This document shows, piece by piece, positions 17,562 to 29,150 of a stretch of 64,000 nt of DNA. Position numbers and translations under genes: made by a program. The stretch is taken from contig NW_023998422.1 in the NCBI RefSeq assembly GCF_014805625.2, positions 518,447-582,446 of the forward strand, written 5' to 3'. The stretch is from Glossina fuscipes. Its lineage: Eukaryota; Arthropoda; Insecta; Diptera; Glossinidae. The notes under the pieces were generated by a model. That model made no database searches, had not been told where the DNA came from, and was given only the letters and a program-made list of their open reading frames with translations. The number at the start of each line of letters is the position of its first letter. Within the stretch, counting starts at the first letter, position 1.

Positions 17562-19838
17562 GTAAATTTATACTTAATCCTAGATCAAGGAAAAATGTCC
17601 TGACGCACAAACCGTCTTTTGTTATATATCAAAAATTATTGTGCATTGACTAAATCGCGACCTAAACGATTTCCAAAGTACTTTTTTGAAGTCACTGTAA
17701 GAAAGTACTGAAGAGAATGATATGAATGAATGGCACTCGGGCGAAGTAAGATTAGACCTACAGGGTGAATGGATTAAAAATTTTCAAGTGAAGTTTTGTC
17801 ATTTTTGTCGGATAATTGCAATTCTACCTCGGTCGTGTTAGTTGTTGACAGTATGGAGTGGCATCAGTTACCTGGTGGGGTTAGCTGGGCTTCTATTGAA
17901 CCGTTCTCCTTCAATGTCACCAAACATCTTATGACTTATCATCTTCCCGACTACCTCAACCCGACCTTTGCCATCGTTTGTGTTCTTTCACCCAATTTGA
18001 ATCACGCATATTATTGCCGCATGTGAGTATCTTTTCACTGCCAGATGTCAATCTCTTCAAAAATGGCCCAACTTTGTTTCGTGTCAACACTTCGGGAAAT
18101 TCGGTCCACAAAATTTTTCAAATATTATATATGGGTATAATTTCGCAACATACTCAAATATCCGGCGTAGATGGTTCAAAACTATTTTTTGTTCAATGTC
18201 TTACTCAATTTTTAAAGATAGTCTTCCAATTTTTCTCAATAAATGTTTTTCAGGTTTTACGATTATCGGCAATTAAAAAAAAATTGCTATAAAATAAAGC
18301 AGGATTATATCGCTTTCGAAAAAAACCGCTCACTTACTACATATGCCACTCCTGAAAGAAAAAATCCGCATCCTTCAGTATTAATTTGATTCGGTTACTG
18401 TTGATGGGCATAAATGAGACGAAGGACCGGTTCTTTCACACATTTCTCAAGGTTCTTCTTCTGTTACTTCTAATAGTATAGTTGCGGGCACAGGTTTCGC
18501 AATTTAATTTATTGGAAGCACAACCACTTCTTAAATAGAGTGCTTCCATCAATGTGCTCTTTAGGTATCAACTTACTGAGCTGACAAGACATTGTGAAGG
18601 TCATTTTTATATCCTACATGATTTGTGGTACAAGCGTATATTAAGTTTGTGCGGAACAAAGCCATCTTATATTATATCGATTCAGAAAGTAATTCTATAT
18701 CTATATTCTTCATCTTATTGAAATTTCGCACACTGACGTGTTTTTGGTAAAGGGATGAACACTATAGGAAATTGTTCAGATTAGACCACGTTTTCGACCA
18801 CTTCCCGTATAAGGCCTCACTTTGAAAAGTCTTTATTCGAATACGAAGAGGATATTTAACGATGGCCCGTGGCCCACTATAATGTTTGTACATGTTTTAT
18901 TAGCAAGATATATAGAGCGCCGGCCTGGCCTTCATTAGAGTGCTTTTACAAATCGGGAGTTCAGAGAGCATCACTTTACATGGATAGTGAGAGCAGCATT
19001 GGCAGCAAGTTTAGGGAACGTCTAAAATCGATTTTCCAATTTGAGATAGATACGCAGAATACATCATGAAAAATATCGTAAGAGTTCTCGTTGACTCAAA
19101 TTATTTCCGCTTTTATCTATTGTGAACACATTAGGCACATTTTCAAATTTGGCCTCGTTAGGTGTATTATTAATTCTTGCGTCTTTAAACGTACCAAGGT
19201 GATATGGAAATGGCAGGGTGCGACCAATACCTGTTTTTGAAATGTATTTTTGATTGCTGCCAACGACATGATGAGAATGCACATAGGTGTATTTGTTCCC
19301 GCGGAGTTATGCGTGGGTGTAGTAAAATATTTACAAAAGATTTTAGTTCCCTTGCTCCTTTGAAGTGGATGGACTTGGAATGTTGCGCTAAAAATTCCAT
19401 CGGCGTTTGACTAGTGTTCTTCTATGCGACAAATAAACAAAGAAAGTAGTTCATCCCCAAGGTCTGGTAATTTAAAGAATTAATAGAGATGTGTTGGCCG
19501 AGCAGTTTAGTTGCAAATGCTACAAGATAGTCCATTTGGTCTTCTATAGATTTTGCCAGGTTTCTAGGTGCTTTTTATTGTTTGTTTTTTAAAATTTTTT
19601 TTTTGACAAAAAATAGTCTTGAAATAATGTGAAATGAAATGCTTGTGAAGAGCTAGTTGCACGCGATAAATTCGTAGAATTGACTCAAATTAAAAAAAAA
19701 AAAAATAAATAAAATTAAAAAAGAAATTAATTCGCAGCATTTCACTTTAGATCGTTTTGCAGAGGCTATTTCAAATATGGAAACGAAGAATTTTGAATTA
19801 ACCATGCACTTTTTTTTTGTCTTTTTTTTATTTTGCAG
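17562..19838. other. Intron between exon 6 array and exon 7
   Basis: 2.3 kb. Holds a copy of the dispersed repeat (18610-18835). Overlapping short ORFs at 17796-18292 and 18869-19410 lie on both strands and have no recognisable domain. The exon 7 acceptor is preceded by a long T-rich tract (19809-19836). Confidence 0.6.
18610..18835 (+). repeat. Dispersed intronic repeat, copy C
   Basis: GATTTGTGGTACAAGCGTAT, then TTAAGTTTGTGC, ATCGATTCAGAAA and, at its end, GACCACTTCCCGTATAAGGC; the same order of blocks as the copy at 37315 and the reverse of copy A. Confidence 0.55.
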
Positions 19839-20683
19839 ATGGTATAAATTCATTGATGGCACCACTCGTAAACAGGCTGTGGTTCTAAATGATCGCGTTA
19901 AACAAGTTTCAGGCACTTTGATCATTAAAGATGCTGTCGTTGAAGATTCTGGAAAATATCTTTGCGTTGTGAATAATTCAGTAGGCGGTGAGAGTGTGGA
20001 AACCGTTTTAACTGTTACCGCACCTTTGTCCGCGAAAATTGATCCACCTACTCAGACTGTAGATTTTGGACGGCCGGCCGTTTTCACATGTCAATACAGC
20101 GGTAACCCCATTAAGACAATCAGTTGGCTAAAAGATGGTAAAGCAATTGATCACAATGATCCTGTTCTGCGCATTGAATCGGTTAAGAAGGAAGACAAGG
20201 GCATGTATCAGTGTTTTGTACGTAACGATCAGGAATCGGCTGAAGCTAGTGCTGAATTGAAATTGGGCGGCCGCTTTGATCCTCCTGTTATACGCCAAAC
20301 ATTCCCCGAAGAGACTATGGAACCCGGACCAAGCGTATTCTTAAGATGCGTCGCTGGAGGTAATCCTACTCCTGAAATATCTTGGGAATTAGATGGTAAA
20401 AAAATTGCCAACAATGAACGATATCAGGTCGGACAGTATGTGACAGTAAACGGTGATGTTGTGTCATTCCTAAATATTACTTCGGTGCATGCTAACGATG
20501 GTGGCCTCTATAAATGTATAGCGAAGAGTAAAGTAGGTGTTGCTGAACACTCGGCCAAATTAAATGTTTACGGTCTACCTTACATTCGGCAAATGGAAAA
20601 GAAAGCTATTGTAGCTGGAGAAACGCTTTACGTGACTTGTCCTGTAGCTGGTTACCCAATTGATTCGATAGTTTGGGAAAGAG
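19839..20683 (+). CDS. Dscam1: Dscam1 exon 7 (end of Ig3, Ig4, Ig5, start of Ig6)
   Basis: Constitutive exon of 845 bp. It begins after TTTTGCAG with A, completing the Arg (or Gly for w9) codon of exon 6, and reads on WYKFIDGTTRKQAVVLN. The Trp of WYKF and the Cys of GKYLCVVNNS close the Ig3 fold begun in exon 6. Ig4 follows from APLSAKIDPPTQTV to the Cys of MYQCFVRN, Ig5 from GGRFDPPVIRQTF to LYKCIAKSKVGV, and Ig6 starts at GLPYIRQMEKKAIVAG with Cys in VTCPVAGYP and Trp in SIVWER. The ATG-started frame beginning at 19777 includes intron and is not the true start. Ends GAAAGAG before GTAAAT; sequence is nearly identical to Drosophila. Confidence 0.98.
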
Positions 20684-20756
20684 GTAAATTTTAATAACAG
20701 TATTTGAATGCTTTGTTATCAGTTTAAAGCCTCGACTTTTTTTTAAATATTTTTAG

Positions 20757-20918
20757 ACAACCGTGCTTTACCCATTAATCGCAAACAAAAAGTCTTTCCT
20801 AATGGCACCTTGATTATTGAAAATGTGGAACGCAACTCAGACCAGGCAACATATACCTGTGTGGCGAAAAACGCTGAAGGCTATTCGGCACGTGGATCCT
20901 TAGAAGTTCAAGTTATGG
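20757..20918 (+). CDS. Dscam1: Dscam1 exon 8 (end of Ig6)
   Basis: 162 bp, acceptor TTTTTAG, donor GTAAGT. Reads DNRALPINRKQKVFPNG, then TYTCVAKNAEGYSARG and ends VQVM plus one base. It supplies the second Ig6 cysteine. The last G is the first base of the opening codon of every exon 9 cassette (G|TN Val, or G|AG Glu for w33). Too short and without an internal ATG-started ORF of size to be noticed by ORF length alone. Confidence 0.97.
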
Positions 20919-21311
20919 GTAAGTCATTTAAGGTTCCTTAACGTAGGATTGCATTGCTAGACAAATGTGATCCTTTGGGGTTTTTTTAAAAAAAGGAGTT
21001 CTTAAGGAAATCTAGGCTCTTCAGCCCTTATGATTACTTAACGTTCGCGTGTAATCTAATAGTTCAATGGACGGATAAAGAGCTCCACTGTACCGTATAA
21101 AAATTTTTTTGCTTTCGGGATAAGAAAGCAAAGGCAGCCAAAGTCTTTTAATGAATCCGACGGAGTTCAAGTATTATAAACTATAAGTTTCTGAATTCGC
21201 CCAATATCGAATTTATTATCTTTTATGTTCATAAGAAAAAAGTCCTGAGTTGAGCAATGAACTCTTTGGTCAGATTTGACGATCTTGGCTTTTTTTGCAG
21301 CTAAACAGTAA

Positions 21312-21560
21312 GAGGAAGAGAGGGAGAGAGAGAGAGAGATAGAGAGATAGAGAGAGATAAACAGAGAGAGAGTGAGAGAGAGAGAGATATATATATAGGG
21401 AAATACATAGGTATGTAGGTAGAGACAGATAGATAGGTAAAGAGAGAGAAAGAGATAGGTAGTTAGATATATAGAAAAGAAGGGAGGGAAAAGGTATATA
21501 TATATATTTAGGAAGAGAAACAGATAGACAGATAGAGAGAGCGAAAAAGTGAGAGAAAGG
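21312..21560. repeat. GA/GATA-rich simple sequence
   Basis: Long purine tract of GAGA, GATA and TATA units. The minus-strand frame across it (Ser-Leu-Tyr-rich) is an artefact of the repeat. Confidence 0.9.
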
Positions 21561-22479
21561 AGAGAGCTAGGTTGATAGAGGAAGAGAATGTTCAACCCTT
21601 TGTTCAACTTAGAGCTGAACAAGTGCATAGTTTTCTAAAATCAATTATCTACCTGTTTTCTACACTCCTATCATGCATACAGTTAATGATTTATTCATTA
21701 AGTTCGCTGATTTGCAAGCAAAAAGCGAAATTTGTACAAGTATCCATTTGGTCATTGTCCCCAGCATTGAATCTCAAGGGAGAGCTCACGAATCATTCTT
21801 TTTAAAGCAACATATTCTCCTAACACTGTTACCAGCTTTCATAATCAGTTTGTAGCTTAGCCAATGCATAAATTGGCAGAATATAAGTGCTCTTTAAGAT
21901 CCTTCTGTCTGCGGATGAGTTGTCAATATGCTCTGAAATCTCGATATATGTTTTTATCGAAGATAAAATTTTCTAAGATTTAGAGAAACGAATGGTTGAG
22001 CCAATTTCCTTAAGAATTCCTTATGATTTTCTAAAGCGTTGTAAGACATTTGCTGAATATAACGAACGAAAATGTTTGCGCGACTTGAAAGGAAAACAAA
22101 TCAAAATTGAAACTGTAACCATAATTAAAGGAAAGAATTGATTCAACGATGGTCTTGTTTTGTTTTTTTCTAATGTTGTACTTCTTTACATTTAAATTTT
22201 CGGTGGACGTCGTATTCTTCCAACGAGTACACACATGGAAATTATTTTGGGACTTTAGAGAATAATTTCAAGTCAGACCTAAATTCAAATATATTTGGTT
22301 TTGTAAATCATATAGTGCTTGCTGAAGTACTTGAGTTAACATTTGAATATTCGTTTTTCGGGAATATATTTAAATTTGTGCAAACAGTTGTCATTACATG
22401 TGGCAAAAAGCAAATCAAATGGGATTTTTTAGTCCCATACGATGACTGTCGTTATTGATCATTGCGGCTCGGCTCGGTT

Positions 22480-22830
22480 TACAATATACAAGGGCTTCAC
22501 TTATCACCTTGAGCATATATTTTAGTTAAACCCACAACATCTCTGGTAGGGTCTATGCTAACTATGTGCGAATGTGGACAACGTTCAAAAGAATCTGAGG
22601 TCGACTTATTTTTCGTTGCATTAATCGATTAACAATCGCCATTTGAATAGATTTAGACATGTCTGTCCATCCGCCTATCTAACACTTGTCTCTGTGTTCA
22701 ACATCCATGTATTCCAACGACAGATTACAATTTTCGAAATACTTTGATGAAAGAACCTCATTGAACATGGATTGAACCGAACTAGTTTCCCAACAGATTC
22801 CCGTATAACTGTCTATTCTAAAAAGTTACT
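22480..22830 (+). repeat. Possible degraded dispersed repeat
   Basis: Contains a TGTCTGTCCATCC run (22671-22683), the element-like ATTTTCGAAATACTTTGATG and a CCGTATAACTG end. Order fits the family described at 37315, but similarity is weak. Confidence 0.35.
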
Positions 22831-23220
22831 ATATGAAATAAATTTTGCATTTTTAATATATATCAATGAGAAATGAAATGAAATCTTTTTTTCAAAACTT
22901 CCCTCGCCCGTCCCGTGTCACCTTCTTAAAGAAACTAAGCAGTAAATTTGTAGGACATATTATAGTACAAGTGACTCGAAAATAGTGATTTCATATCCAA
23001 AAAATAGTGATTTGATATATCCAAACTTATGGGCTACATCGATAAATTTTTCAAACCCCTTTCCAATATAAAGGTTTCTTTCAAAAGTAAGCCCATCTTT
23101 AACAAAGTTTAACTTTCGGGGTTTGATGATGATGATTTCATTTGGCGCAATTAGATAAGGTATTTAACTTTGGGCCTTTGACCGCTTATAATGTTATAAC
23201 TTGTTTCGCAATTTTCTTTA

Positions 23221-23333
23221 TTAATGTTCGCTGGGCGCATGATGGATGCTTAGAGCTAAGTCAAGTTAAATTCTATGCGTTATCGGAGATATACTTATAC
23301 TTTGTAGGGTCTCTAATGCCCAGCGAACATTAA
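23221..23333. repeat. Fold-back sequence with 16-bp arms
   Basis: TTAATGTTCGCTGGGC at 23221-23236 is repeated in exact inverted form at 23318-23333; TAGAG and CTCTA inside can extend the stem. Size and form fit a MITE remnant, but I see no clear target-site duplication. Confidence 0.55.
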
Positions 23334-24138
23334 CGAGGATATGATTAAAACATATTTGAAAAATTTTCAGAAATCTTATTATTTGAAAGAGTTTGCAGTT
23401 CGGAGCGAAAAAATCTCTTTTAGTCGCTATTTTATCTTTAAAAGGACCCACGCATGATTATTACACTGCCCTATTTACTCAAATCCCCAATACTTTTTTA
23501 CAGGATTACATAAAATATACTTGGACTCTGAAGAGCATGTTGCAAAATGTGTGAGGATGTTATAAAAAAAAAAAATGTGAAAAAGTAGGCATGCAACCCA
23601 AAAGAAGAAGTGTAAGAAAGTATGCATCTGTTCACTCCGCAATCGCAAATATAAAGAAATATTCCACTGGTTTTGGCTTAGTAGGCATAGCAGATGACTT
23701 ATTTCAAAATTTATTTCTTAGGTCGTCTTGGGAAGTTGTTGTGTTAAATCGCAGACCATTGCCTGCTACAATGTTAGCGTTTTTGTTTATAACCATTACA
23801 AGCCAATTATTTTCGTTTTCAGAGTTGATATGGCCAAACTTAAGCTTTTTTTCATATGTTGTTAACCCAATCATTGCACAAAAAAAAAAAAACGACGGAC
23901 AGATATACGGTTAATCCGCTCAGAAATTTTCTTTAGGCACGAATGTAATAGATGCTTGCATGTATTTTGGCCAGCGAACCATATTGGTGAAATTGATAAA
24001 GTAATGACAAGTATTAACGTGAAGTTGCATTTTCGACATTCATTATTTCTGCTGTTTGATTCGCCAGAATCTACCACCCAAGTCCACGAAGAGAACTTTA
24101 TGGTGATGCTGCTTCGTCCTATCCCAATTGTTGATTTT

Positions 24139-25015
24139 GCTTTCAAGGCTTTAAAAATGATAACAACGGCATAGAACGACATGGAAGACCAAAAAAGTTC
24201 AAAGACAATGAACTCCAAGATTTATTGGACGAAAACTCCCTTAAAACTCCCAAAGAAATTTCGCAAAACTTAGCAGCTGATGAATCAACTGTTTCTAGAT
24301 GTTTTCATGCATTGGGAAAGATCCATAAGAAGGGAAAACGGCTACCATACGAATCGAGTGAAAATGGCATTTCGAATCATTTCAACATCGCGGTTTTATT
24401 GCCTGCCAGGCAAAAAAAGAAGAATTCTTCCTGGCATATTGTGCTTAGCGTTGAAAAGTGGGTCTACTACGACCCACAGATCATAGATTAGTCCAGGAGA
24501 GCCATCCACGTCGACATCGAAGCGGAATATTCATGGCTATAGAGTTTTGCGGCCCATGCGATAGGATCAGCAAGGCGTAGTGTATTACGAGCTGCTAAAA
24601 CCGAATGAAGCTGTTACTGTAGAATTGAATAAATTGAATCATGTATTGTTGCAGAAACCCACAACAGGGGTTAACAGATACGAAGTCTTTCTCTTGCATG
24701 TCAACGCTCGCCTACACGTTGCAAGCGTTGTCAAAGGTGCACTCTTGCAACTCCAATGGCAGGTTCAGCCGGTACTCACCAGACATAATGCCTTCTAATT
24801 ACAGCTTGTTCAGATCGATGCCGTATGACTTGACTGCTACGCGGATTCAAAATGTTGAAGAAGTGCGAAAATGGTTCGTCGATTGGATCCCAGTCAAACC
24901 AGTATCGTTCTTCTATCATGGCGATACCGCCATTGTGCCAGAGACATGAGCAAAAGTTGCAGAAGATGGAGAATTTTTCCCTATAAATGCCATTTTCAAG
25001 GTAAAAAGTGATCAA
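24139..25015 (+). mobile_element. Mariner transposase relic
   Basis: Near full-length in outline but broken by frameshifts. In order: CFQGFKND, RHGRPKKFKDNELQDLLDEN, the helix-turn-helix ADESTVSRCFHALGK, HKKGKRLPYE, LSVEKWVYYD (the first catalytic Asp region of relatives, VTGDEKWI, is altered), YYELLKPNEAVT, HVNARLHVASVVKG (relatives HDNARPHVA: the second Asp is lost), then PDIMPSNYSLFRSM and VRKWFVDWI. Both lost motifs and the frame breaks show it is inactive. Terminal repeats not located. Confidence 0.85.
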
Positions 25016-25204
25016 AATACATGCAAGTACCTAATAGAAACTTTATGGGGGCTCTAATGCGAACTCCTAAAAGAAAACTAACGGTGAAAGGGATCTCTGC
25101 TATGTTTTTTGAAAGGAAAAGTTAAAGTTGAACATTTTAGTGCGCAAGTTATCTAAGCTAAAGTTTTATAAAAAAAAAAAAAAAAATCATATCTTTTTCG
25201 CTAG

Positions 25205-25510
25205 TGCCACCACAAATTGTACCTTTCGACTTCGGTTCTGATATAATCAATATGAATGATATGGTTTCTGCCACTTGCACGGTAAATAAAGGTGATATGC
25301 CTTTAGAATTGTATTGGACTACAGCTCCGGAACCTAAATGGGGTGTAGGCCGTCTTATGACTAACGATGGTATACTGATAACGAAGACCACACAACGCAT
25401 TAGTATGTTGAGTATAGAATCGGTACATGCACGTCATCGAGCCAACTACACATGCGCCGCTCGTAATGCAGCAGGTGTGGCCTATCACACGGCCGAACTA
25501 AGAGTTAATG
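25205..25510 (+). CDS. Dscam1: Dscam1 exon 9 variant w1 (Ig7)
   Basis: Mutually exclusive cassette for a whole Ig7 domain, 306 bp, the longest of the array. It begins after CTAG with TG (G of exon 8 gives Val): VPPQIVPFDFGSD. First Cys in ATCTVNKGD, Trp in LYWTT, second Cys in ANYTCAARN; ends RVNG with one base left before GTGAAC, completed by exon 10. The stretch after the Trp (TAPEPKWGVGRLMTN) has extra residues compared with w2-w4. NYT beside the second Cys is an N-glycosylation sequon. Confidence 0.95.
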
Positions 25511-25657
25511 GTGAACGAATAGAGATATTTTTAACGATGTAGTAGACTTTGAAAAATAAATTCTTTATTTTTATTAAAGTAAAATTGATTGTTCTCGTCC
25601 TTGCATTGTCCTTTTATACCCAAAAAAAAAAAAAAAAAAAAAAAAAAATGTGTAAAG

Positions 25658-25945
25658 TACTGCCGCAAATAGTGCCTTTTGAATTTGGCGAGGAGAGTGT
25701 CAACGAATTGGAAATGGTATCGGCTTCTTGCACTGTTAATAAAGGAGACTTGCCTCTTGACGTGGCTTGGTTGAAGAATGGTGGCCGCATTTATACTAAT
25801 GATGGTGTAGTGGTGACCAAAACTAGCCTGCGCATGAGTGTTTTAACTATAGAATCAGTAAGAGCCAGACATGCTGGCAATTATACATGTGTCGCTACCA
25901 ATAATGCTGGTGTTACCAAATATTGGACTCTGTTAAGAGTTAATG
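25658..25945 (+). CDS. Dscam1: Dscam1 exon 9 variant w2, acceptor after A run
   Basis: 288 bp. Reads VLPQIVPFEFGEESVN, ASCTVNKGDLPLDVAW and AGNYTCVATNNAGV, ending RVNG; donor GTTAGA. The 3' splice site is odd: 27 consecutive A (25622-25648), then TGTGTAAAG before the exon, with the pyrimidine-rich stretch displaced upstream of the A run. The coding frame is intact and matches w3 and w4 closely. Confidence 0.9.
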
Positions 25946-26250
25946 GTTAGAAAGATAGTTGTTGCTGTTTTTTTTTTTTTTTTTTTTTTGATTTCTTAGA
26001 TCTTTTAGTTTTAATTTTTAAACAGTCATTAAATAACTTCCCACCATATTTTTATTAAGACTTACAATACTATCAATGATTCACTACATAATAGAAGTCC
26101 GACATAATGAAACGATCATTGCATCATGCACCGCAAGCCCTCAAGGGTGAGCTATTGTCCACTTTTTCACCATATTTGTAAATTTGAAAAGAACTTTTCG
26201 TTTGTCTTCGATCATTTGGACGACTTTTTTTTCTCTTCATTTTCTAAAAG

Positions 26251-26538
26251 TTTTACCTCAAATCATTCCTTTTGATTTCGGTGAAGAAAGTATCAATGAA
26301 TTGGATATGGTTTCGGCTTCTTGTACTGTCAATAAGGGAGATTTACCTATGGATATATATTGGACTAAAAACGGTGGTCGGCTGTATACAAACGATGGTT
26401 TAGTAATTATGCGTCATAGTCCTAGACTAAGTGTGTTGAGCTTAGAATCGGTACGAGCACGCCATGCTGGCAACTATACTTGTGTGGCTACTAATAATGC
26501 TGGTGTTACTAAGCAGTCTTCACTGCTAGCCGTTAATG
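26251..26538 (+). CDS. Dscam1: Dscam1 exon 9 variant w3
   Basis: 288 bp, acceptor TTTCTAAAAG, donor GTTATT. Reads VLPQIIPFDFGEESIN, ASCTVNKGDLPMDIYW, GGRLYTNDG and AGNYTCVATNNAGV. Sister of w2 and w4; the ATG-led frame from 26184 includes intron. Confidence 0.95.
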
Positions 26539-26631
26539 GTTATTACAAATTTTTTTTTTTTTTTTTTGTTTTAGATTCGTCAACTTTTATTATGTTTATT
26601 TAGTTTTCTCCTTAATTCCAAACCTTTCAAG

Positions 26632-26919
26632 TTTTACCACAAATGCTGCCTTTTAACTTTGGAGAAGATATCGTAAATGAAATGGATATGGTTTCCGCTT
26701 ACTGCACTGTTAACAAGGGCGATTTACCTATGGATATACATTGGACGAAAAACGGTGGCCGTTTATTTACTAATGATGGCATAGTAGTTACCCGCAACAG
26801 TCCTCGTATTAGTGTTTTGAATATAGAATCCGTTAGAGCAAGACATAGTGGCAATTATAGCTGCATAGCTACCAATGGTGCTGGTGTGACTAAGCATTGG
26901 GCACTTTTGGCTATAAATG
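26632..26919 (+). CDS. Dscam1: Dscam1 exon 9 variant w4
   Basis: 288 bp, acceptor CTTTCAAG, donor GTATAG. Reads VLPQMLPFNFGEDIVN, AYCTVNKGDLPMDIHW and SGNYSCIATNGAGV. Intron from w3 is 93 nt. Confidence 0.95.
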
Positions 26920-27467
26920 GTATAGAATAAGGAATTTTTCGATTTCAGTTTTTGAATAGATATCAATTGTTCTTTTTTACCCTACACCGCTTGTGGCACA
27001 AGGATATATTACCTTTGTAGCGATGTGTACAACATCTACAAGGATTTGAGATCGGCACAAACTATATTAAACGCTAAGGTTGTCTGTCCGCCTGTCCGTC
27101 TTGTATGCCTGCGTTCAACCCACAGATCGCAATTGTTAAGATTTCTAATGAAATTTGGTACACAGACGAACGAATATGTTCCGGAACGGATCAAGTGTTC
27201 GAACACTTTCCATATGATGAGTAATTTTGAAACGTTGTTTTATAAATAATTGTGTTAGACAAAGTGGTGTAGGGTATATAATGGCGGGCAATTGCTCACT
27301 ATAGTGATTTTACTTCTTCTTTTTTTAATTTTTATTTTCTTTCCTCCTTTCCTGTTTCGACTGGCGCTCCTATCGCCAATGTTATCAGCACATAACAGTC
27401 ATCCTTAAGCGATTGCTTTTTAAACTATTAACAAATCTTGTTATTCTCGCTTTTTTGACTCTTAAAG
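26920..27467. other. Gap between exon 9 w4 and w5
   Basis: Holds a copy of the dispersed repeat (26980-27310) whose 74-codon ORF is not a gene; then a pyrimidine-rich stretch before w5. Confidence 0.6.
26980..27310 (+). repeat. Dispersed intronic repeat, copy E
   Basis: Begins CCCTACACCGCTTGTGGCAC, includes TGTCTGTCCGCCTGTCCGTC (27081-27100), AAATTTGGTACACAGACGAACG, shortened here as TTTGGTACACAGACG, and ends GTGGTGTAGGGTATATAATGG.. near 27266-27285. The start and end motifs are inverted copies (CCCTACACC / GGTGTAGGG), so it may be bounded by short inverted repeats. Confidence 0.6.
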
Positions 27468-27758
27468 TACCTCCACAAATTATACCTTTCGCTTTTGGGG
27501 AAGAACCGGTTAATACCGGTGAAAATGCTGGCTTACAATGTATGATACAAAAGGGTGATATACCCATTAATATAAAGTGGACTTTAAACTCACGTCCCAT
27601 TGTTAATGGCGAAGAGGGCATTACTATATTAAAGCTATCACCAAAGACTAGCATCTTAAATATAGCGAACGTGGGACAACATCATCGCGGCTTATTCAAA
27701 TGTATAGCTGAAAATAAAGCAGGATCTGCTTTCCACACATCCGAACTAAAAGTCAATG
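27468..27758 (+). CDS. Dscam1: Dscam1 exon 9 variant w5
   Basis: 291 bp, acceptor CTTAAAG, donor GTACCC. Reads VPPQIIPFAFGEEPVN, QCMIQKGDIPINIKW, SRPIVNGEEG and RGLFKCIAENKAG. First of the NG-E-G subgroup (w5-w9), which lacks the NYT sequon at the second Cys (FKC instead). Confidence 0.95.
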
Positions 27759-27869
27759 GTACCCTATATATGTATTTGGATTAAGAAAATAATTAAAATA
27801 GATCGTCTACATGTATTTTATGAACCTTTCTTTTTTTGACTCTTCCTTTATCAAAAAATTTTCCTGCAG

Positions 27870-28160
27870 TACCACCTCAAATTATAACATTTTCCTTTGG
27901 CGACGAAGCCTTAAATGTCGGTGATATGTTTGGTGCTCAGTGTATGGCTAGTAAGGGTGATTTACCCTTAAATATACATTGGACCTTAAATTCGCAACCC
28001 ATAGTTGATGGAAAGGACGGATTTATTTTGCTACGTTTAAACCCTAGGACGAGTTCTCTAAATATCAATTTTCTAGAGAGTAAACATCGTGGAGTTTATC
28101 AGTGTATAGCCAATAATAAAGCGGGATTTACTATTCATTCAGCCGATCTGAAAGTTAATG
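27870..28160 (+). CDS. Dscam1: Dscam1 exon 9 variant w6
   Basis: 291 bp, acceptor TTCCTGCAG (classical), donor GTTCGG. Reads VPPQIITFSFGDEALN, QCMASKGDLPLNIHW and RGVYQCIANNKAG. A decayed cassette lies 190 nt downstream. Confidence 0.95.
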
Positions 28161-29150
28161 GTTCGGTTTACAATAAAAAATTTACGCTTCTTTTTTATGC
28201 TTACTTTTTAAATTTTCTTACATATTTTTTCTATCCTATTTAATAACCGTTTCTCAGTTCCTTCTTAAGTAGAATCTGTTGGCCTGATTTAGAAATCTAT
28301 CATATGCGGGGGATATCCTAAGTATTATTTGTGTGCTCTTGAACGCTGATTTTCCACTTAACGTACATGTATTGGTATTTAAATTCGGAACCAATTATTA
28401 TGGACTTAGATGGTGGTGCTGGTCGCATATCAGCATTTTAAATGTTATTCTATCGTTGCTTAGCAATTAATTGAACCGATTTAGCTGAATATGCTGCTGA
28501 ATTACAGGCGAGTGGTGGGTTAAGCTCTTTTTTTTGTATAAGTAAAAGCTGCTAAGCGCTTACCACCTCTTCTTATGTGTAGTATAAATTAATTAAATAA
28601 AGTAAAGATGTACATTTTCAAGTTGCCTTGGTGCGCGTTGGTTGTTCAGTAGAGCTGGAACTGAAATGTGCCATCCTAACCTTAAAAATTTCTTATCAAA
28701 ATCAGTTTTCGGTCAAGTTTCTTCTACGTTCATTGTCTGCACTAAATATAGTCTAGGATTAAACGAGTTTTTCATTAGTCAGCGAACTTCATTATCGCCA
28801 TTTCACGTGGATTTGAACATGAGATAATTGCGAACAATGCTACCTTACCTTGTTGAAAAAACATCTCCGTCACATACAATTTTTCTTGAAGTGAAGTACA
28901 CGCGCTACACATCGATCAGGAAGATGCCACAAAATGAGAACAGCGTATAGTGGATGGCTTCCGCTCGTCACTTAAACTTCCCTCATTGACGCAGGGACAT
29001 TGCGAAGTGTACAAGTTTTTTGATAATTTTTTTTAAAGATTGAAGCATCACACGGACATATAGACGGATCAATAGGGATGGTTACGAATAGTTAGACTCT
29101 CATGATTTTCTAATGTTTAGCTTAACAAATTAAAATTTTGTTTCGGTTAG
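28161..29150. other. Gap between exon 9 w6 and w7
   Basis: Holds a decayed cassette (28348-28514); the rest, with a 61-codon unrecognised frame at 28642-28827, shows no gene. Confidence 0.5.
28348..28514 (+). pseudogene. Decayed exon 9 cassette
   Basis: Fragments in shifting frames match the w5-w9 subgroup: DFPLNVH (for DLPLNIHW), RISILNV (strand E region) and at the end AEYAAELQASG followed by GTGG as donor. The 5' part with the first Cys and the second Cys region is missing or scrambled. Confidence 0.7.

Larger units (their letters stand above)
20919..25204. other. Intron between exon 8 and the exon 9 array
   Basis: 4.3 kb. Contains GA/GATA-rich simple sequence (21312-21560), a possible degraded copy of the dispersed repeat (22480-22830), a fold-back sequence (23221-23333) and a mariner relic (24139-25015). 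No exon or cassette recognised. Confidence 0.6.

Noticed and set aside
17796..18292. Overlapping frames of 76 and 104 codons as a possible exon or gene
   Set aside because: No similarity to Dscam domains or to any transposase motif I know, and no usable splice context.
21167..21628. 153-codon minus-strand frame rich in Ser, Leu and Tyr
   Set aside because: It is the translation of a GA/GATA simple-sequence tract, which is stop-free by composition.
27025..27249. 74-codon plus-strand frame
   Set aside because: Falls inside a dispersed repeat copy; the same region is not open in the other copies.
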